A DNA stretch of 64,000 bases from Curvibacter sp. PD_MW3. Its GTDB lineage: Bacteria; Pseudomonadota; Gammaproteobacteria; Burkholderiales; Burkholderiaceae_C. Of the stretch, positions 33,924-43,979 are shown in pieces. The DNA lies in the NCBI GenBank assembly GCA_002633085.1, contig NSIV01000001.1, forward strand, positions 744,001 to 808,000, in the 5' to 3' direction. Every line of letters begins with the position of its first letter. Positions within the stretch are counted from its first letter, which is position 1. The notes below the pieces were generated by a model. That model was not told the DNA's origin and did not search any database. It saw only the letters and a program-made list of their open reading frames with translations. Both the position numbers and the translations under genes were made by a program.

Positions 33924-35629
33924 AAATCGTAGCAAGAGAGATTCCGCCGCGTGCCGCTTGGGCGCTGGAACAAGCGGGCGTGCACCCGCTGCTGGCGCGG
34001 CTGTTTGCGGCGCGTGGCGTCGCCGCCAAGGACGAACTGGACGACGGCCTGGCACGCCTGCTGCCGCCGGCCGGCATGAAAGGCACAGCGGAAGCGGCCG
34101 TGCTGCTGGCCGATGCCATGGCGCAGAACAAGAAACTGTGCATCGTGGCCGACTACGACTGCGACGGCGCCACCGCCTGCGCCGTGGCCGTGCGCGGCCT
34201 GCGCCTGCTGGGTGCAAAGAACGTGAGCTATCTGGTCCCCGACCGCGTGGTGGACGGCTATGGCCTGACGCCGCCGATTGCGCAACGCGTCAAGGACAGC
34301 GGGGCCGACGTGCTGATCACGGTGGACAACGGCATTGCCAGCGTGGACGGCGTGCGCGTCGCCCGCGAACTGGGCCTGCAGGTGCTGGTGACCGATCACC
34401 ACCTGCCAGCGGCCGAGCTGCCGCAGGCCGATGTCATCGTGAACCCGAACCAGCCCGGCTGCAGCTTCGAGAGCAAGTCGATCGCCGGCGTCGGTGTGAT
34501 GTTCTATGTGCTGCTGGCGCTGCGAGCCGAATTGCGCCAGCGTGGTGTATTCGATGCGGCCAGCCAGCCGAAACTCGACGCCCTGCTGCCGCTGGTCGCC
34601 CTGGGCACCGTCGCCGACGTGGTGAAGCTCGACGCCAACAACCGCCGCCTGGTGGCACAGGGGCTGAAGCGCGTGCGCGCCGGCGCCCTGCCGCCCGGCA
34701 TGAGCAGCCTGTTCGAGGTCGCCGGACGCAAGACGGCCGTGGCCACCACGTTTGACTTCGGTTTCGCCTTGGGCCCGCGCATCAATGCCGCGGGTCGTCT
34801 GTCGGACATGACGCTGGGCATCGAATGCCTGCTGAGTGATGACCCGGCGCGCGCCGAGGAACTGGCGCGCACGCTCGACGGCATCAACCGCGAACGGCGC
34901 GAGATTGAAGGCGAGATGCGCGAGCAGGCATTCGACATTGCCGAGTCATTGTTCGACGAAGGCGATGAGCCGCCGCCGGCCATCTGCGTGTTCGACCCCG
35001 ACTTTCACGAAGGCGTCGTCGGCATCGTGGCCTCGCGCATCAAGGACAAGCTGCACCGCCCGAGCTTCGTTTTCGCCGCCAGCCAGGCGCCCGGCAAGGA
35101 ACATGAACTGAAAGGTTCCGGACGCTCGATTCCCGGCTTTCACCTGCGCGATGCGCTCGACCTGGTGGCCAAGCGCTACCCTGGCGTGCTGCTGCGCTTC
35201 GGCGGCCACGCCATGGCCGCCGGCTGCACCATTGCCGAAGAGCATCTCGACGCCTTCGAGCAGGGCCTCAATGAAGTAGCGCAGGAATGGCTGGACGCTG
35301 CCACCCTGACGCGCCGGCTCGAGACCGATGGCCCGCTGTCGCCCGAGTACCGTCGCGCCGACATGGTGGACACGCTACACCGCGAAGTCTGGGGCCAGGG
35401 TTTTGCGCCGCCGACCTTCAGCGAAGAAGTGGAAGTGATTTCACAGCGACTGGTGGGCGAGAAGCACCTGGCGCTCAAGCTCAAGCACCAAGGCCAGCCG
35501 GTGGACGGCATCTGGTTCGGCCGCACCGAGCCGCTGCCCAGCCGCGTGCTGCTGGCCTTCCGCCTCGATGCCGATGAATGGCAAGGCGTGCGCCGGGTCA
35601 GGTTTCTCGTCGAGGGCGCGGAGCTCTGA
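33920..35629 (+). CDS. recJ: Single-stranded-DNA-specific exonuclease RecJ
   Basis: 569 residues, the usual length. DHH phosphoesterase motifs: VADYDCDGATACAVAV (motif I-II), VTVDNGI as LITVDNGIASVDG, VTDHHLP (DHH motif), and GTVADVVKLDANNR; the DHHA1 domain holds GSGRSIPGFHLRDAL and RFGGHAMAAGCTI. RecJ degrades single-stranded DNA 5' to 3' in recombination and mismatch repair, using Mn/Mg. Its ATG overlaps the stop of the upstream gene. Confidence 0.96.
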   Translation: MKIVAREIPPRAAWALEQAGVHPLLARLFAARGVAAKDELDDGLARLLPPAGMKGTAEAAVLLADAMAQNKKLCIVADYDCDGATACAVAVRGLRLLGAKNVSYLVPDRVVDGYGLTPPIAQRVKDSGADVLITVDNGIASVDGVRVARELGLQVLVTDHHLPAAELPQADVIVNPNQPGCSFESKSIAGVGVMFYVLLALRAELRQRGVFDAASQPKLDALLPLVALGTVADVVKLDANNRRLVAQGLKRVRAGALPPGMSSLFEVAGRKTAVATTFDFGFALGPRINAAGRLSDMTLGIECLLSDDPARAEELARTLDGINRERREIEGEMREQAFDIAESLFDEGDEPPPAICVFDPDFHEGVVGIVASRIKDKLHRPSFVFAASQAPGKEHELKGSGRSIPGFHLRDALDLVAKRYPGVLLRFGGHAMAAGCTIAEEHLDAFEQGLNEVAQEWLDAATLTRRLETDGPLSPEYRRADMVDTLHREVWGQGFAPPTFSEEVEVISQRLVGEKHLALKLKHQGQPVDGIWFGRTEPLPSRVLLAFRLDADEWQGVRRVRFLVEGAEL

Positions 35630-35644
35630 GCCCCGCGTCCGTTG

Positions 35645-37249
35645 TCACGACAGTTGTGGCACGTCCCTGTAGGCGGCAGACTGGAGTGCCGGCATGGCGC
35701 CAGGCTCGCCCACATTGAAGACAGACACGACCTCGGCCAGGCGCTGCGCCTGATCACGCAGGGCAGAGGCCGCCGCCGCCGACTCCTCGACCAGCGCCGC
35801 ATTCTGCTGGGTCATCTGGTCCAGATTGGCCACCGCATCGTTCACCAACGCAATGCCGTCACGTTGCTCGGCGGAAGACACCGTGATCTCACCGATCAAA
35901 TCAGTGACACGCTGCACACTGCTGACAATTTCGCTCATGGTCTGCCCGGCCTGCTCCACCTGCTTGGAACCCGACTCGACCGTCTCCACCGACAGGCTGA
36001 TGAGTTCCTTGATTTCCTTGGCGGCCTCAGCCGAACGCTGGGCAAGACTGCGCACTTCGGAAGCCACGACGGCAAACCCCCGCCCCTGCTCGCCGGCACG
36101 GGCGGCTTCGACGGCGGCATTGAGCGCCAGGATGTTGGTCTGGAAGGCAATGCCATCGATCGTGCCGATGATGTCGGCGATCTTGCGCGACGAATCGGTG
36201 ATGTGCTGCATGCTGTTCACCACCTGCCCCACCACTTCGCCGCCGCGGCTGGCGACCTGAGCTGCCGTGGTGGCCAGCTGGTTGGCCTGACGTGCCGTAT
36301 CAGCCGACTGGTTCACGGTGCTCGTCAACTCCTCCATGCTGGACGCTGTCTGCTGCAGATTGGACGCCGTCTGCTCGGTGCGAACCGACAGGTCATGGTT
36401 GCCATTGGCGATTTCGTTGGAAGCGGTGGAAACAGACTCCACACCGCTGCGCACCTCTGAAACCAAGCTGCGCAGCTTGCTCGCCATCTCGGACAAGCTC
36501 CGCGTCAACACGCCAAACTCATCTTGGCGATCATCCCGGATTTGCTGCGTCAGGTCCCCAGCGGTGATGGCTTCAGCGACAGACACCGCACGCTCCAGCG
36601 GTCGTGTGATGGAACGCACCAGCATCAGGGACAGAACGATACTCAAGGCAAACACCAGCACGGCGCTGATGACCGCCACCATCTGGACATCGTTGCGGGT
36701 CTGCAATGCCGCCTGCCGGGCCTCGTCACGCTGCTTTTCCTGCAACGCGACGTATTTGTCGATGGCACCCAGGTACTGCACCACCAGGGGGCGGAATTGC
36801 TTGTCATGAAACTCTTGTCGAGCTGCCGGATGACCGGAAGTTTTCAATTCAGCCACCTTCTCACTCACACCGCGGACTTTGACGCGTGTGCCCGCCACAA
36901 CCGCCAGGGCCTCCTTGTCCGCCGATGTGGTGGCACCTTTGTTGATGCGCTCCTGCACGGGCGTGATGCGGGCCGTCAGTGCGGCCACCCGGGTGTCGAA
37001 ATCCTTCTGCAGTTCCTCGTCGGTCGTAATCAGGCTCGCCATGGACATGGACACCGCCAGTTCGGCCAGCCCACGCCAGGTCACTGCATTGGTGATCGAG
37101 TCCTCGTACTTCTGCACCAGCCGTTCAGCTTCATCCGTCGTCTGCCGGGTCCGCAGTTGTGTCCACGTCGCAACGGTGAACATCAACAACAACAGCCCGA
37201 GAATGACGCTCCACAGCTTGTATGAGACGCGCAGGTTATTGAATTTCAT
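35645..37249 (-). CDS. Methyl-accepting chemotaxis protein
   Basis: 534 residues. Membrane helix 1 is at about 11-30, a periplasmic four-helix-bundle sensor follows to ~190, helix 2 at about 191-213 ([20 protein letters not shown]), then HAMP and the cytoplasmic signalling hairpin. The tip reads [20 protein letters not shown] followed by [20 protein letters not shown], the CheA/CheW-binding region. The C-terminus ends DVPQLS without the CheR/CheB tether pentapeptide. AAGGAG precedes the ATG. No che genes are in the window. Ligand unknown. The 180-bp upstream gap is AT-rich (37320-37360) and holds its promoter. Confidence 0.95.
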   Translation of the reverse strand: MKFNNLRVSYKLWSVILGLLLLMFTVATWTQLRTRQTTDEAERLVQKYEDSITNAVTWRGLAELAVSMSMASLITTDEELQKDFDTRVAALTARITPVQERINKGATTSADKEALAVVAGTRVKVRGVSEKVAELKTSGHPAARQEFHDKQFRPLVVQYLGAIDKYVALQEKQRDEARQAALQTRNDVQMVAVISAVLVFALSIVLSLMLVRSITRPLERAVSVAEAITAGDLTQQIRDDRQDEFGVLTRSLSEMASKLRSLVSEVRSGVESVSTASNEIANGNHDLSVRTEQTASNLQQTASSMEELTSTVNQSADTARQANQLATTAAQVASRGGEVVGQVVNSMQHITDSSRKIADIIGTIDGIAFQTNILALNAAVEAARAGEQGRGFAVVASEVRSLAQRSAEAAKEIKELISLSVETVESGSKQVEQAGQTMSEIVSSVQRVTDLIGEITVSSAEQRDGIALVNDAVANLDQMTQQNAALVEESAAAASALRDQAQRLAEVVSVFNVGEPGAMPALQSAAYRDVPQLS

Positions 37250-37431
37250 TTTTGACTCCTTTGAAGTCAGCTTATGCCGAGCCTCCCAAAACAGAGGTCA
37301 AGCACGCGACAGGAAATCCCTGAATTTTTTATATTTTTCTATATTGATCATTTTCACCCAAAAAGATGGCTGACTCGGGCGCACCCGTTCATCAGTGGCT
37401 GCAGACTTGGGATGCGATCCTGACGGCCCCG

Positions 37432-38571
37432 TCAAACCACCGCAATGCAGTTACGGCCTTCGGCCTTGGCCTTGTACAAGGCCTGGTCGGCACGCGCCAG
37501 CAGCACATCGACCTCGGCATCATCAGGTTGGTTGGTCGTCACACCAATACTGGCCGTGATGGGCGGCAGTTCGGCAGCCGGCTGCGCCACTGCGGCACGA
37601 ATACGCTCAGCCACAATCAGGGCCTGTTCCAGTGTGGTCTCCGGCAACACCACGACGAACTCCTCGCCACCGAAACGGCCCAATTGATCAGGCCGTCGCA
37701 ACAGGAGTGTTATGCGGCTCACAACATCGACCAGGATACGATCGCCCATTTGGTGACCATGGATGTCATTGATCAGCTTGAAAAGGTCGATGTCCAGCAT
37801 CAGCAGGGCCATGCTGCGCCCATGGCGGCGGCAGCGCGCCAGCTCCTGTTCGCAAGCGGTGATCAATGTCCGTCGCGACAGTGCATTGGTCAGGAAATCG
37901 TGGGAAGCGGAATGCTCAAGCAACACCCGCAACCGATCGCCGGCCATCAGAATGAGGCCGACCCCCAGTGAGACGGTGAACAGGGCATTCATCACGACGT
38001 ACAGCGTCTGCACGCGCGTCGGATCGAGCAGGTGTTCGTCCGGCAACGGCAGCCAGGCCGTCAGGAAGCGCAACACCAAGGTGCCGGTATGGATCAGCAA
38101 CACCACCACCGTGAAGCCGGTTGAGAACACCTCAGGCCCATGGCGCCAGATCAGCACGGCCAACTTCATCTGGATGTAGGCCCAAAGCAGGGAAACGATC
38201 AGGACCCGGGCGGTGAAGCTGGGCTCGGCAAGGGTGTACCAGGCCAGCACAGGAAGGACCGCCAGGATCAGGCCCATGCGCGACCAATAGGCCGGGGCAA
38301 GCCCGAAGAAATGTCGGGCCCCGAAATGGAACATGGCAATGCCGGTCAGCAACAGGCCATTGGCGGCAACCACAGATACCAGATCAGGAATCTGCCCACG
38401 CGCGGCAAACAGCAGGGCCGACAAGAAGCAGACCGCCGGGGCGGCGGCCCACCAGCCCAGCCCCTTGATGGATTTGGGATAGCTCAGGCGCAGGAACATC
38501 AGCACCATGGCCAGCAGCAAGCCGATGATGCCGCTCAGGACAATGATGGAGCGCAGGTCGAGCCCCATCAT
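37432..38571 (-). CDS. Membrane-bound diguanylate cyclase (GGDEF)
   Basis: 379 residues. The N-terminal ~205 residues hold six or seven membrane helices, an uncharacterised sensor. The GGDEF domain has DIDLFKLINDIHGHQMGD for Mg/GTP binding and the active-site GGEEF. RRPD stands five residues before it, so the inhibitory I-site is kept and the enzyme should be feedback-controlled. It makes c-di-GMP at the inner membrane. No EAL domain is attached. The gene is separated from mcp by 182 bp and is likely independent. Confidence 0.94.
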   Translation of the reverse strand: MMGLDLRSIIVLSGIIGLLLAMVLMFLRLSYPKSIKGLGWWAAAPAVCFLSALLFAARGQIPDLVSVVAANGLLLTGIAMFHFGARHFFGLAPAYWSRMGLILAVLPVLAWYTLAEPSFTARVLIVSLLWAYIQMKLAVLIWRHGPEVFSTGFTVVVLLIHTGTLVLRFLTAWLPLPDEHLLDPTRVQTLYVVMNALFTVSLGVGLILMAGDRLRVLLEHSASHDFLTNALSRRTLITACEQELARCRRHGRSMALLMLDIDLFKLINDIHGHQMGDRILVDVVSRITLLLRRPDQLGRFGGEEFVVVLPETTLEQALIVAERIRAAVAQPAAELPPITASIGVTTNQPDDAEVDVLLARADQALYKAKAEGRNCIAVV

Positions 38572-38630
38572 GACACTGCCACCTTAACCAACTGCTTCAA
38601 AAAAATCACGATCTGCCAGAAGGTCATTCG

Positions 38631-39311
38631 TCAGCCTAGCAAGTCCGAATCACGGCGAGGCGCGCGATCGAGGTGGTAGAGAAAGAACACCAGCAAAATG
38701 GTGGCGCCGACGATCCACAAGGGCCCAAACAGCCAGAGCAGCAAGGGCACAGTGAAGTAATAAGCCCGCATGCCGACGCGGTAGAAGATGGCGGCACGAT
38801 TGAGCTCCGCCCCCACATGCGCCGGTCGCGTGCAATCAAGCGCCAGGTCTTTCTGTACATTGATCTGGTAGCCGATGTGATGGTACAGCCGCATCGACAG
38901 GCAAAAAGCGAAAAAGGCGAACAGCAGGTCAAACAGCAGGATGAGCAACTTGAACAGCCACATCTCGGCACTGTTGCTCCCCAAGACATTGAGCGCATGC
39001 CAGGTGCCCGTCAGCTTGTCGCCCTGGGCACTCAGGGTCAGCACGCCAATGATCAACAGAATGGCCGTGGAGGCCATGAAGCTCGACGTCATGGTGGAGT
39101 TGCGCAGGGTCTGTACCGCCAGGATGTCGCGGCCGTCGCGCATCACGCCCTCGACCCAGGCAACCCGTGCGGCGTTCATGCCGTACAGCGCACTGGAAGC
39201 CGGGTCGCGCTGGTTGCGCCAGCGCAGATACGCCTGATAAACGGCCACAGCCACCACGCTCAGGGCAAAACCGGCAAAGTCATAGATATGCGTCGCGATG
39301 AAATCAACCAT
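38631..39311 (-). CDS. DUF599 family membrane protein
   Basis: 226 residues, about four membrane helices. DUF599 marks: WVEGVMRDGRDILAVQTLRN and STMTSSFMASTAILLIIG, then FCLSMRLYHHIGYQINV, and MRAYYFTVPLLLWLFGP. The family is of unknown function in the inner membrane. The ATG at 39311 is 5-6 nt after a CACAAT hexamer on the minus strand, and only 39 bp lie between it and the divergent PHP gene. The long frame further upstream is antisense to that gene. Confidence 0.85.
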   Translation of the reverse strand: MVDFIATHIYDFAGFALSVVAVAVYQAYLRWRNQRDPASSALYGMNAARVAWVEGVMRDGRDILAVQTLRNSTMTSSFMASTAILLIIGVLTLSAQGDKLTGTWHALNVLGSNSAEMWLFKLLILLFDLLFAFFAFCLSMRLYHHIGYQINVQKDLALDCTRPAHVGAELNRAAIFYRVGMRAYYFTVPLLLWLFGPLWIVGATILLVFFLYHLDRAPRRDSDLLG

Positions 39312-39350
39312 GCGGACATTGTGCCAGCACGCAAGGCCTAAAATGAAGAT
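39312..39350. promoter_or_regulatory. 39-bp divergent promoter region
   Basis: Holds CACAAT reading left (complement of 39318-39323) for DUF599 and TAAAAT reading right (39339-39344) for the PHP gene. Each lies 6 nt from a start codon, leaving no 5' leader. -35 matches are weak. Confidence 0.42.
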
Positions 39351-40205
39351 GTGACATCCATCCTCAACGCCGACCTGCACTGCCATTCCGTCGTCTCCGA
39401 CGGCACCCTCACACCCGAGGAACTGGCTGCACGGGCCGCTGCCAATGGCGTTGAGTTGTGGGCGCTGACCGACCACGACGAGATCGGCGGCCAGCACCGT
39501 GCCGCAGCGGCAGCCCGCGCACTGGGCATGAAGTACCTCACCGGCGCTGAAATCTCCATCACCTTCGCCGGCCAGACCGTGCACATCGTCGGCCTGGGCT
39601 TCGACCCTGACGACACACGCATGCAACAAGGCCTGTACCAGACACGAGGTGGACGTGGCCAGCGTGCCATGGGCATGTCGGACAGTCTGGCGGCAGTCGG
39701 CATCCGTGGCGCCTATGAGGGTGCGCTGAAATACGCCGGCAACCCGGAACTGATTTCGCGCACCCACTTTGCCCGCTTCCTGGTGGAAGCCGGCATCTGC
39801 CGCGATACCAATGAAGTCTTCCGCAAATACCTGACCGAAGGCAAGCCCGGCTTTGTGCCGCATCGCTGGGCCACGCTGCGCGACGCTGTGAGCTGGATCG
39901 TGGATGCCGGCGGCCAGGCGGTGATCGCCCACCCGGCGCGCTACAGCTTCAGCGCCAACGAGGAATACGCCCTGTTCAGTGAATTCAAAGCTCATGGAGG
40001 CCAGGCTGTGGAGGTGGTGACCGGCAGCCACACCGCGGCCGAGTACGTCAAATACGCCGATATGGCACGCGAGTTCGGCCTGGCCGCCTCGCGCGGCAGC
40101 GATTTCCACAGCCCCGACGAATCGCGCACCGATCTGGGCGCCCTGCCCTACCTGCCCGGCGGATTGACCCCGGTCTGGGAATTGCTGGCGGGACGGATCC
40201 AGTGA
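39351..40205 (+). CDS. PHP-domain phosphoesterase (RNase AM / 3',5'-nucleoside bisphosphate phosphatase type)
   Basis: 284 residues. PHP metal ligands are ADLHCHSVVSDGTL, WALTDHDEIGG, EISITF, VIAHPARYSF and RGSDFHSPDESR. This family (E. coli YciV/TrpH, RNase AM) hydrolyses 3',5'-nucleoside bisphosphates and trims 5' ends of RNA. The start is GTG at 39351. Downstream come EamA and a YciO/Sua5 homologue; in E. coli yciV and yciO are also neighbours, so the link is conserved. Confidence 0.9.
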   Translation: MTSILNADLHCHSVVSDGTLTPEELAARAAANGVELWALTDHDEIGGQHRAAAAARALGMKYLTGAEISITFAGQTVHIVGLGFDPDDTRMQQGLYQTRGGRGQRAMGMSDSLAAVGIRGAYEGALKYAGNPELISRTHFARFLVEAGICRDTNEVFRKYLTEGKPGFVPHRWATLRDAVSWIVDAGGQAVIAHPARYSFSANEEYALFSEFKAHGGQAVEVVTGSHTAAEYVKYADMAREFGLAASRGSDFHSPDESRTDLGALPYLPGGLTPVWELLAGRIQ

Positions 40206-40290
40206 GTTGCGGCCTGACCGCCCTCAAGGCGACAGCAGCCTCCTGGGTGAGTAGCGGCCCCACGCCGTGGGCCAGCGCGGGAAAAATTTA

Positions 40291-41178
40291 ATGCGACAGC
40301 ACAACTTGGCCGGCATGTTGCTGGCGCTCTCTGCGTTGGCCTGCTTTGCCACACTGGACACCACCACCAAGTACATCACGCTCAGCCTGCCCCTGCTGTT
40401 GGCGCTGTGGTTCCGCTACGCTTTCCAGGCGGTGGCGACCACCATCGTGATGCTGCCGCAACGCGGTCGTGCGCTGCTGCACACGGAGCGCCTTTTTCTG
40501 CAGTGCCTGCGTGGTGTCCTGCTGTTCGTCACCAGCCTGTTCACGTTTCTCTGCCTCCTGTACATGCCGGTGGGCGAATTCACTGCCATCGCCATGATCA
40601 CCCCGCTGGTGGTCACTCTGCTGGCAGCCACCACGCTGGGCGAAAAGGTATCGTCGCTGCGCTGGACGTTGGTGGCGGGCGGTTTTGTCGGCACGCTGAT
40701 CATCATCCGGCCCGGCAGCGACCTGTTCGGCTGGACCATGCTGCTGCCGCTGGTACAGGTCGCGGCCTACTCGGCCTTCCAGATCCTGACCAGCCAGTTG
40801 GTGAAGACCGAAGACGCCGTGACCATGCACTTCTACACCGGCTGGGTTGGTGCGCTGCTGGCGTCGCTGGCGCTGCCCTTTGCCTGGGTCCTGCCGGAAA
40901 CACGGAGCCAATGGGCTGGGTTGCTGCTGATGGGCGCCATGGGGACGGTCGGCCACTTCCTGCTGATCCTGGCCTACCGCCGTACGGCTGCCGCCACGCT
41001 GACGCCCCTGCTGTATGCCCAGATCGCCTTTGCCATGCTGGGTGGCTGGCTGGTCTTCTCGCATGTTCCCGATGGCTGGGCCCTGCTGGGCATGACTATG
41101 ATTGCCTTTTGCGGTGCCGGCAGCGCCTGGCTGGCCGTGCGTGAGAGCCGCCTGCAGTTGGAGCCGATGGAGGTCTGA
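40291..41178 (+). CDS. EamA/DMT-superfamily transporter
   Basis: 295 residues, ten membrane helices in two EamA repeats; LDTTTKYITLSLPLLLALWF in the first helix pair and GEFTAIAMITPLVVTLLAAT are typical. Inner-membrane exporter, substrate unknown. I used ATG 40291; an in-frame GTG at 40267 is possible but adds only polar residues. Its stop overlaps the YciO start by 1 nt. Inserted between yciV- and yciO-like genes. Confidence 0.87.
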   Translation: MRQHNLAGMLLALSALACFATLDTTTKYITLSLPLLLALWFRYAFQAVATTIVMLPQRGRALLHTERLFLQCLRGVLLFVTSLFTFLCLLYMPVGEFTAIAMITPLVVTLLAATTLGEKVSSLRWTLVAGGFVGTLIIIRPGSDLFGWTMLLPLVQVAAYSAFQILTSQLVKTEDAVTMHFYTGWVGALLASLALPFAWVLPETRSQWAGLLLMGAMGTVGHFLLILAYRRTAAATLTPLLYAQIAFAMLGGWLVFSHVPDGWALLGMTMIAFCGAGSAWLAVRESRLQLEPMEV

Positions 41179-41801
41179 TGGCACAGTATTTCGAAGTTCA
41201 CCCCGACAACCCGCAGTTGCGCCTGCTCAAGCAGGCGGCTGCGTTGCTGGAGAAAGGCGGCGTGCTGGCCGTACCCACCGACTCGAGTTATGCGCTGGTC
41301 TGCCACCTCGACGACAAGGCCGCGGCCGACCGGCTGCGCAGCATTCGCGGCGTGGATGACAAACACCACCTGACCCTGCTGTGTCGCGACCTCAGCGAAC
41401 TGGCCAATTACGCACGTGTCGACAACCGGCAGTACCGCTTGCTCAAGGCAGCCACGCCGGGCCCGTACACCTTCATCCTGGAAGCCACCAAGGAGGTGCC
41501 CAGGCGCCTGAGCCACCCCTCACGCAAGACCATCGGCCTGCGCGTACCGGAACACCCGGTGCTGCACGAGCTGCTGGCGCTGCACAGCGAACCCCTGCTG
41601 GCGACCACCTTGATCGCGGCCGGCGAAACCGACCCGATCAATGACGCACATGAGATCCGCGACCGCTACGAGCACCAGATTGCCGCGGTCATCGATGCTG
41701 GCGCCTGCGCGCAGGAACCCACCACCGTGGTCGACCTCACCAGCGGCGAACCGGTGGTGCTGCGCCAAGGCCGCGGCGATCTGGCCACCCTGGGCCTGTG
41801 A
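41178..41801 (+). CDS. YciO/Sua5-family putative L-threonylcarbamoyladenylate synthase
   Basis: 207 residues. The YrdC fold is shown by GGVLAVPTDSSYALVCHL, KHHLTLLCRDLSELA, PGPYTFILEATKEVPRR and KTIGLRVPEHPVLHELL. Sua5/TsaC makes threonylcarbamoyl-AMP for tRNA t6A; YciO homologues are related but usually less active. The opening KHHLTLL in place of KR(P/S)...PL is the YciO-type variant, so a role in t6A is possible but unproven. Start ATG overlaps the upstream EamA stop. Confidence 0.87.
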   Translation: MAQYFEVHPDNPQLRLLKQAAALLEKGGVLAVPTDSSYALVCHLDDKAAADRLRSIRGVDDKHHLTLLCRDLSELANYARVDNRQYRLLKAATPGPYTFILEATKEVPRRLSHPSRKTIGLRVPEHPVLHELLALHSEPLLATTLIAAGETDPINDAHEIRDRYEHQIAAVIDAGACAQEPTTVVDLTSGEPVVLRQGRGDLATLGL

Positions 41802-41843
41802 CACCCTGCAGCGCCCCTTCATCACTCTGAGACAATTGCGACC

Positions 41844-42512
41844 GTGGATATTGCCCATCTGATTCAAACCGTTCTCATCTACGCCTTGCCGGTGTTGTTC
41901 GCCATTACCGTGCACGAGGCGGCCCATGGTTATGCTGCGCGCCATTTCGGCGACAACACAGCCGCCATGATGGGGCGCATCACCCTCAACCCGATCAAGC
42001 ACATCGATCCGATCGGCACCATCCTGATGCCGTTGCTGCTGTACTTCGCAACCTCGGGGGCCTTTCTGTTCGGTTATGCCCGGTCGGTGCCGGTGCGCTT
42101 CGACCGCCTGCGCCATCCCAAGCGCGACATGGTGTGGGTGGCTCTGGCCGGCCCGGGGGCCAACCTGCTGCAGGCGCTGCTGTGGGCGGTGCTGATGTAC
42201 GTGCTGCTCGGACTGGACGTGAACGAGCGCTTTTTCCTCGAGATGTGCAAAGCCGGCGTGCTGGTCAACGTGGTGATGTTCGCCTTCAACCTGTTCCCGC
42301 TGCCGCCGCTGGATGGCGGCCGCATCCTGATCGGCCTGCTGCCCTGGCGCTACGCTGCCCTGCTGGCGCGCATCGAGCCCTGGGGCTTTTTCGTCGTCAT
42401 GGCGCTGGTGATTCTGGGCGTGGTCAGCACGCTGTGGATGCAACCCATCATGGCCCTGACCTATGGCCTGCTCGACATCCTGCTCACCCCCCTCTCTTTC
42501 CTGATTCGTTGA
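41844..42512 (+). CDS. Site-2 protease family protein (M50)
   Basis: 222 residues, six membrane helices. The zinc site is HEAAHGYAARHFGD (HExxH) with the second motif NLFPLPPLDGGRIL (Asp ligand). Intramembrane metalloproteases of this small group lack PDZ or CBS domains and have no known substrate. The start is GTG at 41844, with GACAAT 7 nt upstream and no Shine-Dalgarno. trpS follows after 11 bp and is probably cotranscribed, an order seen in other Burkholderiales. Confidence 0.9.
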   Translation: MDIAHLIQTVLIYALPVLFAITVHEAAHGYAARHFGDNTAAMMGRITLNPIKHIDPIGTILMPLLLYFATSGAFLFGYARSVPVRFDRLRHPKRDMVWVALAGPGANLLQALLWAVLMYVLLGLDVNERFFLEMCKAGVLVNVVMFAFNLFPLPPLDGGRILIGLLPWRYAALLARIEPWGFFVVMALVILGVVSTLWMQPIMALTYGLLDILLTPLSFLIR

Positions 42513-42523
42513 GACTTCCCGCC

Positions 42524-43804
42524 ATGCGCTCCACTCGTGTTCTGACCGGCATCACCACTTCGGGCACGCCCCATCTGGGCAACTACGTCGGTGCCATCCG
42601 GCCTGCCATTGCCGCCAGCCGTGCCAGCGGAGTGGAGAGTTTCTACTTCCTGGCCGACTACCACGCGCTGATCAAGATCGACGAGCCGGCACGCATCCAG
42701 CGCTCCACGCTGGAGATCGCCGCCACCTGGATCGCCGCCGGCCTCGACCCCGAGCGCGTGACGTTCTACCGTCAGTCCGACATTCCGGAAATCCCGGAAC
42801 TGACTTGGTTCCTGACCTGCGTCTGCGGCAAGGGCATGCTCAACCGCGCCCACGCCTACAAGGCCTCGGTCGACAAGAACAACGCCGCCGGTGTCGACCC
42901 GGACGCTGACGTGACCGCCGGCCTCTTCATGTACCCGGTGCTGATGGCGGCCGACATCCTGATGTTCAACGCCCACCGCGTACCGGTGGGGCGCGACCAG
43001 ATCCAGCACATCGAGATGGCGCGCGACATGGCCGCCAGCTTCAACCACCGCTACGGCGAGCACTTCGTGCTGCCGGAAGCCGCCATTGAAGAATCCGTGG
43101 CCACGCTGCCCGGGCTGGACGGACGCAAGATGAGCAAGAGCTACGACAACACCATTCCGCTGTTCGCGCCGCGCGAGCAGCTGAAGAAGCTCATTGCCGG
43201 CATCAAGACCGACTCGCGGGCGCCGGGCGAACCCAAGGACACCGAAGGCTCCGCGCTGTTCCAGATCTACCAGGCTTTTGCCACACCGGATGAAACCGTC
43301 GCCCTGCGCCAGGCCTATGCCGACGGCATTGCCTGGGCCGACGCCAAGCAGGTGCTGTTCGAGCGCATCGACCACGAGATCGCACCGATGCGCGAGACCT
43401 ACGAGTCCTTGATGCGGCATCCGGAACGGCTGGAAGACCTGCTGCTCGCCGGCGCCGCCAAGGCACGCGCCATCGCCACGCCATTCACGACCAAGCTGCG
43501 CCATGCTGTCGGCCTGCGCGACCTGCGGGCGCAAGGCGGTGAAAAGCAAACCAAAGTTGCCAAGGTGGCCTTGCCCACCTTCAAGCAATACCGTGAAAGC
43601 GACGGGAAGTTCTACTTCAAGCTGGTGGATGCGCAAGGCAAGCTGCTGCTGCAAAGCGCTGCTTACGCCAGCCCCAAGGACGCTGGCCAGGCCATCCGCG
43701 CCTTGCAGCAGGACGATGCGGCACTGGCTCAATTTGCACCAGTGGGCGACGTCAGCCAACAAGAGGTTGCCAAGGCCTTGCACCAACTGCGCGACGCCGC
43801 CTGA
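42524..43804 (+). CDS. trpS: Tryptophanyl-tRNA synthetase with C-terminal extension
   Basis: 426 residues, about 80-90 more than the usual ~335. The class I core has the HIGH equivalent TTSGTPHLGN (residues 11-20) and KMSKS at 202-206. The core ends near residue 340 (TKLRHAVGLRDLR). Residues 350-426 form a separate domain: TFKQYRESDGKFYFKLVDAQ, then YASPKDAGQAIRAL, which resembles a DUF1508/YegP-like unit. The extra domain may bind tRNA or only be a fused accessory. Cotranscribed with the site-2 protease gene; tRNA-Ser follows. Confidence 0.95.
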   Translation: MRSTRVLTGITTSGTPHLGNYVGAIRPAIAASRASGVESFYFLADYHALIKIDEPARIQRSTLEIAATWIAAGLDPERVTFYRQSDIPEIPELTWFLTCVCGKGMLNRAHAYKASVDKNNAAGVDPDADVTAGLFMYPVLMAADILMFNAHRVPVGRDQIQHIEMARDMAASFNHRYGEHFVLPEAAIEESVATLPGLDGRKMSKSYDNTIPLFAPREQLKKLIAGIKTDSRAPGEPKDTEGSALFQIYQAFATPDETVALRQAYADGIAWADAKQVLFERIDHEIAPMRETYESLMRHPERLEDLLLAGAAKARAIATPFTTKLRHAVGLRDLRAQGGEKQTKVAKVALPTFKQYRESDGKFYFKLVDAQGKLLLQSAAYASPKDAGQAIRALQQDDAALAQFAPVGDVSQQEVAKALHQLRDAA

Positions 43805-43811
43805 GCGCTGC

Positions 43812-43817
43812 TACAAT
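43812..43817 (+). promoter_or_regulatory. -10 hexamer of tRNA-Ser
   Basis: TACAAT within GCTACAATAGC, 21 bp before the tRNA 5' end, just after the trpS stop. The -35 box would lie in the trpS 3' end and is not clear. Confidence 0.5.
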
Positions 43818-43838
43818 AGCGATCTTTCGAGACACCCC

Positions 43839-43928
<90 letters not shown>

Positions 43929-43938
43929 GACAGCAAGT

Positions 43939-43965
43939 AAAAACGGGCCTTCACGGCCCGTTTTT
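43939..43965. terminator. Bidirectional terminator between tRNA-Ser and purT
   Basis: Perfect 11-bp inverted repeat AAAAACGGGCC / GGCCCGTTTTT with a 5-nt loop. A- and T-runs on both sides serve the tRNA gene and the converging purT. Confidence 0.93.
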
Positions 43966-43979
43966 ATTTCCATCCGACC

